DNA from: Zychaea mexicana
Lineage: Eukaryota; Mucoromycota; Mucoromycetes; Mucorales; Lichtheimiaceae
Length of the DNA: 64,000 nt
Reading direction: 5' to 3'
Assembly (NCBI RefSeq): GCF_025766255.1
Contig: NW_026516716.1
Location: 186,001-250,000, forward strand
The translations under genes and the position numbers were made by a program. Position 1 is the stretch's first letter. Each line of letters begins with the position of its first letter. Of the stretch, positions 24,868 to 35,509 are shown one piece after another. Below the pieces are notes generated by a model. That model saw nothing but the letters and a program-made list of their open reading frames with translations. It searched no databases and was not told the DNA's origin.

Positions 24868-26296
24868 TAGAATACATCGTTCAGGGTTTTATCAAGAAAA
24901 TATGTTTTTCATGCGGTTATCGTCGTCATCCTCTAACATTTCCACCGAGACAACGGTGAAAAACAAGCGAGAATCTTTGCCGAGTAAATGAAAGCTGGCG
25001 GCAAATGAGTCGAGACTTGGAAAGACAAAATTCGACTTGTTTATCAGTGGGGAAAAATGCGGTTTATTATCATGATCACCATCACAAAGAATATTTTTAA
25101 ATGTACACCTTACCCTTTCCTCTTTATCTCATAATTTTTCTTCTTAATCGCATAGCAAAGGAGGATCTTAGGAGCTTCTATATATTCATCATTATAATTA
25201 TGCACATTTATATTCACTACATATCGCAATATTGTAAAGAGAATTATCATACAAAAAGTTCTCTACACTTTCTGTGTATACAGTAAAGGGGTTAACAATA
25301 TCAAACATTTATGCTTTCGACGAGGACACTCAGGCAGCAAATACAGTATGTCTTGTTGCCATAAGGCAAAATGCTGATCTTTGTAAAATATAAACAAACT
25401 CTTATGATATTGATCTATTTTAAAAGCAATAATTTTAGAGATGATCCTGCAACCCTAAATCCAGGCCATATATGTCGCGAGAACAAAAAGAAGATGCAAT
25501 AAGTGCGTATGCACAAACATGTTGCACATGCATAGAATAGGGATAACAGGAAAAGGTGCAAATTTTGAATGATAACTGTCATCAGGGTAACTGCGTCGAT
25601 GCATGTTATGGTATTACAAATTGTTAGCGTCAATGTTTTCAATAAAAGCTATGTTCATGTGAGCTAAACCTTTTCAGTAAACCATAAACGATAGTACTTG
25701 ACAACATGCTGCGATGATTACTACCATAGTATACGAAAGAAATGTCCCATCGGATTTATTTGTATAATCATACACGGCTCAGAACCTGCTGATGAGCAAA
25801 AACCTGTAATTTATAGTGTAGTGCACAACACCCTTCAAAACTTATACTCAAATAATCCCGAGAAAATTTGTGAACCGACAACTTTATTATAGAGTTTGAC
25901 ATTACTACTTTTGCTTACGTTCTCCCAAATCTCACATGTCTGTACATGCACACATATAAGAGTATGCATAGAATTAGAAAAAACCTTTTGTTGCTTAGCA
26001 GAAAGGGATATTACAATACTACAAAAGCAAGAATATGGTTTTTTATAAGGTACTACGTAGTATTAGGCGTTTGGATGATGCAAATAATAAACCAGGAGAA
26101 GAACATGTTTGACACTGGGGTCAAAAAAGGTGGAAAAAGGAAAAAAAGAAGGGAGGTAGAGCGTGACGATCCTTAACATGCTAGTTATTGTACTCCCTTA
26201 TAAAAGAAGGGCAGTAATGGATTGTTGGAGAAAATTGATATAACAATCTTCGCTATCCTATCATTGCTACTACCCATACTTTCTGCTACCATACAA
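24868..26296. other. Intergenic region upstream of oxidase copy 2
   Basis: About 1.4 kb, AT-rich, no recognisable gene. It should carry the promoter of the second intact oxidase gene. Confidence 0.5.
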
Positions 26297-28185
26297 ATGT
26301 ACGGCGTAGTTATTCCATTACTACTACTTGTGCTTATAAACACGACGGCTCTGGCGAGAGTCCGTGAAATCGAGCTCAATCTTTCTGTCAAGGTTGTAAA
26401 CCCTGATTGCCATACCGAAGGCTATGAGGTAATGTTGGTGAACGGACAACACCCTGCTCCACCGATCCAAGTCACCAAAGGCGACGAAGTCCGTATCACT
26501 ATCAACAATGACCCGGACTCAGACCGTGAAACGTCCATTCACTACCATGGAATCCTCCAGATCGGTACCACCGAGGCCGATGGCATGCCCTTGGTGACAC
26601 AGGCTCCGATCCCACCTGGTGGCACTTTCCATGCAAACTTCAAAGTCATTGACCAAACTGGCACTTATTACTACCACGCCCACAGTGGTACGCAAGACAG
26701 TTCTGCTCATGGACCTTTTATTGTGTACGAAACCGACGAGGACTGGCCATGTGCGACTGGTAATGATAACATCCTGAGTACCCTCTTGCTCGGTAAGAAG
26801 AAGCTCCATGAAGGACCCTACGCATACGACGATGAACGAGTTTTGTTCTTCTCCGACTGGTTACATCAAGACCAGCAGAAAAGACTCGAATATTTAATGG
26901 GACCAAACTTCGCCGACATTGGGGTTACGGATAGCTTTTTGATCAATGGTCGAACAGTATATGATCCTTCCACGCTCCAGAACGACGACAGCTGCGAGGG
27001 TTATTCAGCGATCGATGTAGAGCCAGGCAAGCTCTATCGTTTACGGGTCATTGGTGCTACGACATTTAGTGCCATGAACTTTACTATCGCCCAGCATAGA
27101 ATGACAATCATAGAAGTGGACGGTGTATTGATTCAGCCGTACGAAACAGATTCGCTATTAGTGGTCCCTGGCCAGCGATTTTCTGTTCTCCTGAGGGCGG
27201 ATCAACCTCCTGAAGACAGCTACTACATTTCGACAGAAAGCGTTTTTACCCCAGATGCGACTAGCAACGGGGTTGCTATCCTACGTTACATCAAGAACAA
27301 CAAGACGCCTAGTCATGATGATGCCGCTGACACAGAAGAGTCAATTGTACCCAAAATGTTCGAGCCTCATGCGCGCAAGGCCACGGTTCCAGCCCAAATA
27401 CCAGCTCCACCACCCAATACTAGCAGACAGCCTGAGAATTATTTGTTTCCAGAGTTCCGCCCTGTATATCCCGAAAGACACAACTTTAACTCGCCTCCCG
27501 ACCGTACAATTGAACTGGTACCGGTAGATACAAGAATGCCCGACGGTACAGTGCGATGGCTTGTCAACGGTCGCTTAGCGCCAGAGTGGAGTCCCTCGTT
27601 GATACAACTGCTCCAAGAAATGCACCAAGTCCGGATTAATAATACTGCCATCGAAATGAACGCGGAAGGTCGAGGCGATGGCTTTGACGACGGGCATCAA
27701 ACGTATCCTTTAATGGTCGACGAGGTTGTCGACTTTGTGATCCAAGGAACTGTGATTTTAGATGATGGATTATGTCCTGCACACCCTTGGCATACACACG
27801 GTATGGTGCACTACACTATCGCGCACGGTGTTGGTGCTTACGTTCATGCGCGCGACAAGGATATTCGAACTTACCCTACGCCAACCGCCAAAGACATATC
27901 TCTGATCTACCCTGCTCCCCCGTCGACTGCAGCTCCTGGAACTCCTTGCAGTTGGACAAAGTTTCGAGTACTCGTGGTAAGTAACTTAAACAATATTTCT
28001 GTTGCGTATAATGTTTATACTCAGTAACTGGGATAACTGATGGCTTTGTCCTTGCTTTCCAGAAAAATCCAGGCTTGTGGGCAACTCATTGTCATATTAC
28101 CGCCCACATGTTGCAAGGCATGAGGGCCGTCATGGAAGTCAGCCCTGAACAAATACCGGTTCTACAAAACAACGACCACTTCTAG
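26297..28185 (+). CDS. Secreted multicopper oxidase (laccase-like), copy 2
   Basis: Paralogue of the 20-kb oxidase. Two exons (26297-27976 and 28063-28185) encode 600 residues; the first exon has exactly the same length (560 codons) as in copy 1. The in-frame ATG at 26297 starts a clear signal peptide (MYGVVIPLLLLVLINTTALA). Copper motifs are TSIHYHGILQ, YYYHAHSGTQ, HPWHTHGM and ATHCHITAHMLQGM, again with Met as predicted axial residue. Long stretches such as EGYEVMLVNGQHPAPPI, TKGDEVRIT and YPLMVDEVVDFVIQGT are near-identical to copy 1, showing recent common origin, while the linker after the second cupredoxin domain has diverged. No membrane anchor, so secretion is predicted. Confidence 0.93.
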
Positions 28186-28635
28186 AACCATTTATCATAC
28201 TTGCATTTTCCTTAAGCATCTTTAATATTGGCGTGTGACGATATACTCTCTTGCATGTCACCGCTCTGTGAATTGTTAATGACAAAAGAAAACATAGTAA
28301 ATTATAATATCATCAATAAATTACATCAACCGCTTATTATTTCACATAAAGCAGTGTAGTTACACGTTAAGAGTTGCTGGAACAAGCTGACACACAAGGC
28401 AGCCGGCCTAAGGCAGGTGCTGATTTGTGAAACCAAATTTGGGCTTGGGTAACATGAATGAGGTTGGTCAAAATAATTTTTTTACAAATGTATACAGTAT
28501 ATTAGTGATGATTTCAAATGTTTCAAAACAGTCATAGAAAATAAATTTAATACTTACTCCAGAGTCCGTGGCTTCCGCGCTGAGTAAAAGCACTGTGCTC
28601 TTGGCCTCAAGATACAATCGTAGTGAAATTTTCGA
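28186..28635. other. Short intergenic region
   Basis: 450 bp between the convergent ends of oxidase copy 2 and the Fanzor-like gene. No feature is recognised apart from an AT-rich 3' flank. Confidence 0.5.
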
Positions 28636-30148
28636 CTAATTCCTATCATTTTCTAATGCTAAAATATTGTTTTCCGGTTCCTCCTGTTCTTCTTGATCTT
28701 CTTGAAGTTGCGCTTGTTGAGGGAGCTGTCCACCTGGTGGTAGGAATGCCTCTGGTCGAAAGTTTGGATGTCCATCATTATTCATATAGGCTATGCCTAT
28801 GCTTCTTATGTTCAATGCCGCATTTTTATCCCGGTCTACAATCTAGATGAGATAACAAAACTCTTTTAGCATATGATTAGGCAGAATCCTTCGTGAGTTT
28901 AAAGGGTGAAAACATACCACAGCCTCTGGATAAAGCTCTGGATGGTTATTACAAGCTTTAATCTTCCACATCACCCAATCTATTATGGTATTCCATGCCA
29001 ATTTAGTACCGCAGAACACAACTACTGATTATATACCTTATTAGTAGAAATTTGCCTTTACCTGGCCGTGGCGGGCGTGCCTGTATACAGTCACTTGCCG
29101 GATTCAGCAAATTGCCAATCTGGTCTCGACAGTACTTTATTTTCCTTCCCCTCTTTGGAATGAAGCCGCCTTGAGGTCCTTCAACCCAGTACGTTGCACG
29201 TTCTCTTGTTTTTCTGCATGGATACATAGGTAAAAATGATCCCGTCAGTCGTTGTAAGTGGGCTTCTTAAAGCGGGAATTATGTATAGCAATCAGATATT
29301 ATATTATTACGTACCTGTGTCCGCAAACCTCCCCGTCATATGGAATACTTGTTAGCCGTTGCTGACACTTTGCGTGAACTTGAGAAGTGTTGTACTCGTC
29401 CGTCAGTATCAGCAGCATGTATGAAGCCAATTTTTTAATTAGTCCCTAAAATATACGTTACTCATAAGTGTATGGCAACCTCTTTGCGCATTCTCTCTTG
29501 TAAATATACTAACCAAATGGGGGATCGGGGCCCATCCCGGGAAATCCGGCATTCTGCTGGAGCCATAGAACACAATCGTTGGTTGTTGATTTGGGTGCCA
29601 ACGCTCGCGTTCTCGCCTCAGGCGGGCAGCTCTTTGGCGAGATCGGTGCGACGATTTGTGTATTTATTTGTTAGGCTCTCCCTATGTTTCAGTTTTTCAA
29701 AAATGATCATCAGCGTATTATCAGATATCACGCGAGAAAAATGGAAAAAGGGAATCGCTTACAGCTGGGTGAGGAGGAGTGACACCTAGCAGCTCATCTT
29801 TGACAAGATCTTGTTTTCTCTGCCGGCTTGAGAATAACAAGCTCCTGATTTCTCTGTGTTTGAACCCAGACGAGAAACGACGCATTCTATATTCTTGCCG
29901 TTATTATATGCCCTTGTCACCAACTCGCCTAGCATTGATTAGCCCTTCTTCTCCTTCCTTTTCCTTCCTGCTACTTACCGAAGTCGAATTCGATTCAGAT
30001 TAGCGATATAGAAAAGAAAATCTTCTGAACGTGAGACATAGGGCGAGTTCTCTGCGATGGAGTCATAATCCTCTTGGATTTCGGCTTTCTGCCGATTTTT
30101 GTTTTCTAATTTATATTCCCAAAAGACACCCGTCTCCGCACTTTGCAT
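28636..30148 (-). CDS. Fanzor/TnpB-like RNA-guided nuclease relative, apparently 5'-truncated
   Basis: Reads on the minus strand as about seven exons with clean GT-AG junctions: 29989-30148, about 29772-29886, about 29514-29630, 29315-29445, 29062-29213, 28918-29021 and 28636-28842. The order of motifs fits eukaryotic TnpB relatives (Fanzor): a helical region (YIANLNRIRLRMRRFSSGFK), a strand PTIVFYGSSRM, the motif LTDEYNTSQVHAKCQQRL, further cysteines (DGEVCGHRKT, IKYCRD, VFCGTK), and the RuvC-III motif VDRDKNAALNIRSIG. The last two motifs are the hallmark pair of the family. I could not find the RuvC-I aspartate upstream; the frame ends about 450 bp from the histone deacetylase start, so the copy is probably truncated. 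The junction between the second and third exons is uncertain. About 370 residues remain, short for Fanzor. It could be a recent relic or a host-adapted derivative. Confidence 0.7.
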
Positions 30149-30605
30149 TGAAATAAGCTAAAGCCGCTTCTCTTGTTTTTGAAACAGCTACCAACAAAAA
30201 GAGGAACACCCAACAAGCAAGACCAACAAGTGAAAAGAGTTAGATTAGTCCTGTCACAAAAATCTATGAATTTGGATGAATAAAAAGTCTTCTGTTATTA
30301 TAGTACTGGGAGTGGAATAAAGACAAATAAGCACTTTTCAAACTTAATGCCTGTCTGTGCTTCATTGTCATTCATTTACTGAACGAGTATCTTCGATATG
30401 TCAATGTCTGCACTCAAAAAGTATATGACATATTTGTCAAAGCTCAGCTTTATTGGATATTAAGGTCTAATTTCATTGGCTCGCCCAGCCTCGTACGTAC
30501 TATTCCTGCCCGAATTTGCCCAAACTTAATTTGCTGCCAGTCGGATGAATGAAGTCCTTTTACGCTGTCTCTCTTTTTCCATTATTATCATATTTTCAAC
30601 GTCTA
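30149..30605. promoter_or_regulatory. Head-to-head upstream region of the Fanzor-like gene and HDAC
   Basis: About 450 bp between two divergent start codons. It should hold the histone deacetylase promoter. No RuvC-I-like peptide is visible on the minus strand. No specific factor site is claimed. Confidence 0.4.
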
Positions 30606-32213
30606 ATGCCTCGACGAAGCTACAATGACGGAAGTGTCGTCGCCACTTTCACTGAGGACAACAGATCAACACAAAAAGCAAAATACATGTCACCACGATC
30701 GACGCGATTAGCTTCGCATGACAAAACTCGAGTAGCTTATTTTCACGATGAAGGTGTTGGCAACTATCATTATGGCGTACGTATTTTCCAATCAATGTTG
30801 CTTGCTACTGAAAAAGTCCATTTCACAATAAAAAATTTATGCGACGATCTCACTGTTTATCTGTGTGAATTTAATTAGGAACGACATCCAATGAAACCTC
30901 ACCGATTAACGCTCACAAATCATCTCGTGCTCAATTACGGTTTACATAAGAAAATGGAGATTTTTCAGCCTAGACGAGCGACGGATTCAGAGATTCTAGA
31001 ATTCCACGCAGAGGACTATGTTGACTTTTTAAAACGGTATTTAACGAAAAAAGAAGACAAGCAAAAAAAAAAGAGGAAGAAGACTTAAATATCTATTTGA
31101 ATACACAGGGTCACACCAGACAACGCTGAAGAATTCGAACAAGTATTTTCCAGATTCAACGTAGGCGACGATTGTCCTGTGTTTCCCGGCATTTACGAAT
31201 TCTGTCAACGATACGCAGGCGCAACCATTGAAGCATCGCGAAAACTGATTGCAAACGGTGCCGACATTTGTATCAATTGGTCAGGCGGTCTACATCACGC
31301 GAAAAAATGCGAAGCGAGCGGATTTTGCTACGTAAACGATATTGTGCTCGGCATCCTTGACTTATTACGCCATTTCCCTCGCGTCCTCTACATTGACATT
31401 GATATTCATCATGGTGACGGTGTGCAGGAAGCATTTTATTCGACTGATCGTGTCATGACTGTCAGTTTCCATAAATACAACGGCGACTTCTTTCCTGGAA
31501 CAGGACATATTGACGAGATTGGATCGAACCTGGGAAAATATTACTCTCTCAATGTACCGTTGCGCGACGGTATTGACGATGTGGCCTATATCTGGCTATT
31601 TAAAGAAGTGATTGACTCAGTAATTGGCACATTCCAACCATCAGCGATCGTATTACAATGCGGCGCAGACTCTCTTGGATGTGATCGTCTCGGCTGTTTC
31701 AATCTAAGTATTGAAGCACATGGCAAATGCGTACAGATCGTTAAAGGATTCAAAATTCCACTACTGGTTGTCGGCGGTGGTGGGTACACGGTTCGAAACG
31801 TCGCGCGATGCTGGACATACGAGACGTCAATTCTGGTGGATACACAATTATCAAACGATTTACCACCAAATGAATACATTGATTTCTTCAAGCCGGATTA
31901 TCAGCTCCACCCACATTTGTCAGGTCGTGTAGAGAATCAGAACGATCGTCAGTATTTGATGAAGGTGCGTGAACGTGTTATGGAACAATTGCGGTATTTG
32001 GACGCGGCACCAAGTATACAGATGCAAGAAGTCCCACCGGATATCCAAGGTTTCTTGGATGGTGATGCAGAGCTACGAGACGCAGAAGACGACTCTGAGA
32101 TTGGCAAGGAGCAGCGTCGCCGAAGGGAAGTGATGGCAGAAGCAGAATGGTATGAAGGCGATGACGATAACGAAGGCGAGGCCGTGGATTCTGTTTGGGC
32201 TAAAGACTTGTAA
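30606..32213 (+). CDS. HOS2: Class I histone deacetylase, Hos2/HDAC3-like
   Basis: Zinc-dependent lysine deacetylase of nuclear corepressor (SET3/SMRT-like) complexes. Three exons (30606-30776, 30879-31036, 31109-32213) give 477 residues. Motifs: [30 protein letters not shown], the catalytic pair in [14 protein letters not shown], metal ligands in [14 protein letters not shown] and [13 protein letters not shown], the catalytic tyrosine in [14 protein letters not shown], and NQNDRQYL. The C-terminal [14 protein letters not shown] followed by an acidic tail is typical of HDAC3/Hos2 rather than Rpd3. An extra basic and Ser-rich N-terminal stretch of about 40 residues precedes the domain. An upstream in-frame ATG at 30549 would add 19 hydrophobic residues and is less likely. 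Confidence 0.95.
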
Positions 32214-32385
32214 ATGTAACTAATTATACTATATACATATATCACCTCATAACTTATATTTTCACTTTAAAATATTGTACATGTTGCGCTTTTATTTTTA
32301 TTTTTCTTCATTTCGTTGTTTAAACGACACATATACAAAAAAATAATCGGTATAATTATATCGCTTTGTTGAATTTACACAACGG

Positions 32386-35139
32386 TCAAAACTGGACCAA
32401 GTCGCGTTCGACGGAAAGGCTGGGGATAGGTGGAGATGGAGTGGATAGTGGCATTGCGGTGGTAGTAGGAGCAGAGGATGCTAGTGATTTGTAGTGACGA
32501 TTGTCCGTGCCATGGTCAATTGTTTTTATAAATGGATGGTTATCATTGACGAGATTGCCGTATATTTCGATTAAGCAGTAAGCGTCGCTCGCTGCATACG
32601 TTGCTTGGTCGACCGTCAACGGCCGCTGTTCCCAGTTACTGAGTTGCTGTTTTTTGTTCATAGAGACGCCTAAAAATGTCGAAACCACACCTGCCAGACC
32701 GCCAGGGATTGGCTCGCCATGCTTGGTCCGCAAGGACTTGAAATCAACAAGGTTTGCAGTGTACCAATCCGATGCCGTGGGCATACACTCCTTTAAAAGC
32801 GAGAAATCGCCGTTAAAGTCATAGGCGAGCTTGATGATCTGTTTTTCTTCGAAAAGCATACGCAAAACGAGGTCCATGTCTTGCAACAAAGCAATGTTCA
32901 TTGGATGTAGTGCCTTGGCGATATCCACAAGGTATACGACACCGCGATCAGACGCAATTTGCATCAGTGCAGTTTTGATAGTACCCGACCGGGCAAACTG
33001 TGGCACCCATTCTGTATCCAATCCGCATATACGCGTCTGCGCAAGCGTTGCTTTGAGTTGCATCACTTTATGATGGTTGTCTACCATCACCGGACGGACT
33101 TGATTGGGCAATTGGTAGTAAATGGGGTTTGCAACAGGCGAGCGTCGTGGTGAGCCGTGGTAGCGTGAGGACGGCACTTCGCCCTTGAGCATGCCGACAG
33201 ATCGATCGCCAAGCGGCAAACCGTTATACTCTACGAGAAATTGATGTTGGCCAAAAACATGTGCAAAATGGGTCGCAGCAACAGCGTCGTTCATGTCGAC
33301 AAACTCTTTAATGGCGAGCTTGACAACTGCAGGATCATCCCTAATGATCAACTCGATCAGACCGTTATAGTTTGAGCTAGCGGCAATCGACATGTCACAC
33401 TCGTCATGTTGTTGGGCTGCACGTTGTTTGATGAGATAGCGCAGAGCGGCGTATTTTTGTGAGAGCCAGATGAAGTAGTGTTCGGTGTCGTCAATGTTTA
33501 ATTCCTGCATTATCCTTGTTGCACAAGATGTCAAGTCTTTTTGAATGCGTCGTTCTCGAAGTCGGGGTAATGGCGGTGCTGACTTTTCATCGTCCGGAAT
33601 TGATGCCAAATATTCTATAGTCATAATACCACGCTCTATGAGCAACATATGTAATTCTCCAAGGATAAAAAGAAGCCCTACTTACCTGTAGGCACAATAT
33701 CCAAATTCCCAGCGAACGTGTAGCGAAGCTGGATGTTGATGTATTCCAATAAAAGTTTCTGGAGTGTTGCATTACCGCTTGTAAATACCGGCAAAATATT
33801 GCCTTGGTTAGCTGCAAACAATTTGGCAGCAAACTTGTCGATCGGGAAGGCTTCAAACAGGTTGAGTTTGCGGATGCATGATATGGCCTCGTTATAGTGA
33901 CCGTCACGCATCAACAGGTTACACATCTTGACACCGTCGTCTTCAAGGTCGCAATCACGCCCAACCAGCTCTCGGAGCTTGAATACGTCCATGGCATAAT
34001 AGACAAGAATGGGTGTAGGGATCCTATCCAGAAGTCTGACACAGGCTTCTTGGTGTTCGCGGGTCATTGCATATCGCGCAGCTGCTTCAGGTGGAATATC
34101 AAGTAGCTCGGCTAAACTGATCGTCGCAACACCGTCTCCGAGATCACTGTCATCACTGTCCGAATCATCGTCATCGTCATCGTCATCCTCGTCTTCTTCT
34201 TCGTCGTCGACATCACCATCTTCATCTTCGCTGTAGTCGTTTGTATTCAGCAAATTGGCTTCGTCGTCAGCATCGTCGTCGTCATCAAACAATATCAAGT
34301 TGGGCTCTTCTGCAAACGAAATGAGATCCTTCTCCTGCAGCTTTTTGGGCACCTTGTATTTCATGGGTGGTGTATGAATAAATGTGTCAAATGCACGGCA
34401 TAAAGCTTGGACCAGATATCGTTGGAATTTCAATGTTCGACCTTCCCCTGGGTTCTGCTTACAGTACACAGCAAGATCATAGATCAATTGCTAAAAAAAA
34501 AGAATGTGAATAAACAATGAATTATAATGTTTCCATAGATACCCTTCCTACCCACGTCAAAATCCGAGATTTGCGCGTCCACCACTTCTACATATATGTT
34601 CTTCTCACCAAAACAAAAGCGCCAGGGTCAGGACATTCTTGTAGACATTCACTAAGGCGAACATCGATTGTCAACTTGCTCGTTTCAATTTCACGGATCC
34701 GTAAATAGGTTTCGGCACTCTTGTACGTTTCAACAAGTTTTTGAATGAAACTAGGGCTATCTGCCGTTTGACAGAATTGTTCAAGATCCTGGGGTGTAAT
34801 ATAAGCTGCTTGGTCTTGTGCTTTTTGAGTACTGGATTTGGGTAAATTAGCTTTTATGGTTCGAATCGTTGCATCCGAAACGGCCAGGCGTTTGGCGGTT
34901 GGTGTGGCAGTTCTGGAGATATTGATGGTTGAAGTGCTGCTACTGCTGGTTGTGGAGGTGGAAATGCTGGCGGTGCTAGTGGCAAAGATGGCAGACGACG
35001 TAGTTGTGGGTATGTGGTTGTAGTTACTATTGCTACGAAAAAAAGACGTCGTGGTCGTCTTAGTCTTTGATTTAGCTGGTTCAATTACTGTCGATGTGAC
35101 CCATTCATCTTCAGATGAATCCGATCCATTTCCGCTCAT
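32386..35139 (-). CDS. DEDDy-type 3'-5' exonuclease, EXD3/mut-7-like
   Basis: Predicted 3'-5' exonuclease of the DnaQ-like fold. Four exons are in phase: 34609-35139, 34552-34587 (a 36-nt micro-exon), 33686-34490 and 32386-33635, giving 873 residues. The C-terminal nuclease domain carries ICGLDTEWVPQF (ExoI: D and E), IIKLAYDFNGDFSLL (ExoII: D) and TYAASDAYCLIEIY (ExoIII: Y-x3-D), a complete DEDDy set. Upstream is a helical region like that of EXD3/MUT-7 (ISCIRKLNLFEAFP), preceded by a very acidic run (about 34141-34300) and a Ser/Thr-rich N-terminus. C. elegans MUT-7 acts in small-RNA silencing and transposon control; a similar role here is inference only. Confidence 0.88.
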
Positions 35140-35509
35140 CGTTGTGCGGAATCGGCGCAAGTGCACATCCGTAGTGAAATAAGGAAAAGAGGGCAAACGG
35201 TGAAGGAAAAACAAAGAATTGAAATTTTCTAGTTTTGGTGCACCCTCCCACCATGCTTCCCGCACGAGTTTCTTTCGTTACCAGCAGTAGCAGTAAGTCA
35301 GCTTATGACTCTCGGTGCCAAATGTCTGTACGTAAGATATCAATGAAGTCATATGTCACTGTCTTTTGCTGCATTAAAAGAACAAATGAAGGAAAACGAA
35401 GAGTTGTATGTAAAATACTGGTCATTATTTAAAAAGTTAAAGGGTGGGGGTGGGGAAGAAGAATGAGAGCGTGTTATGATGATGGTAGGGAGGGAGGGTA
35501 TTTTTCTAT

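Noticed and set aside
26222..26296. Upstream extension of oxidase copy 2 beginning at TTG
   Set aside because: The codon is TTG, not ATG; the ATG at 26297 begins a proper signal peptide and gives the same exon length as copy 1.
30549..30605. Earlier ATG for the histone deacetylase giving a hydrophobic leader
   Set aside because: A nuclear deacetylase has no signal peptide and the added residues have no family counterpart; the ATG at 30606 is preferred.
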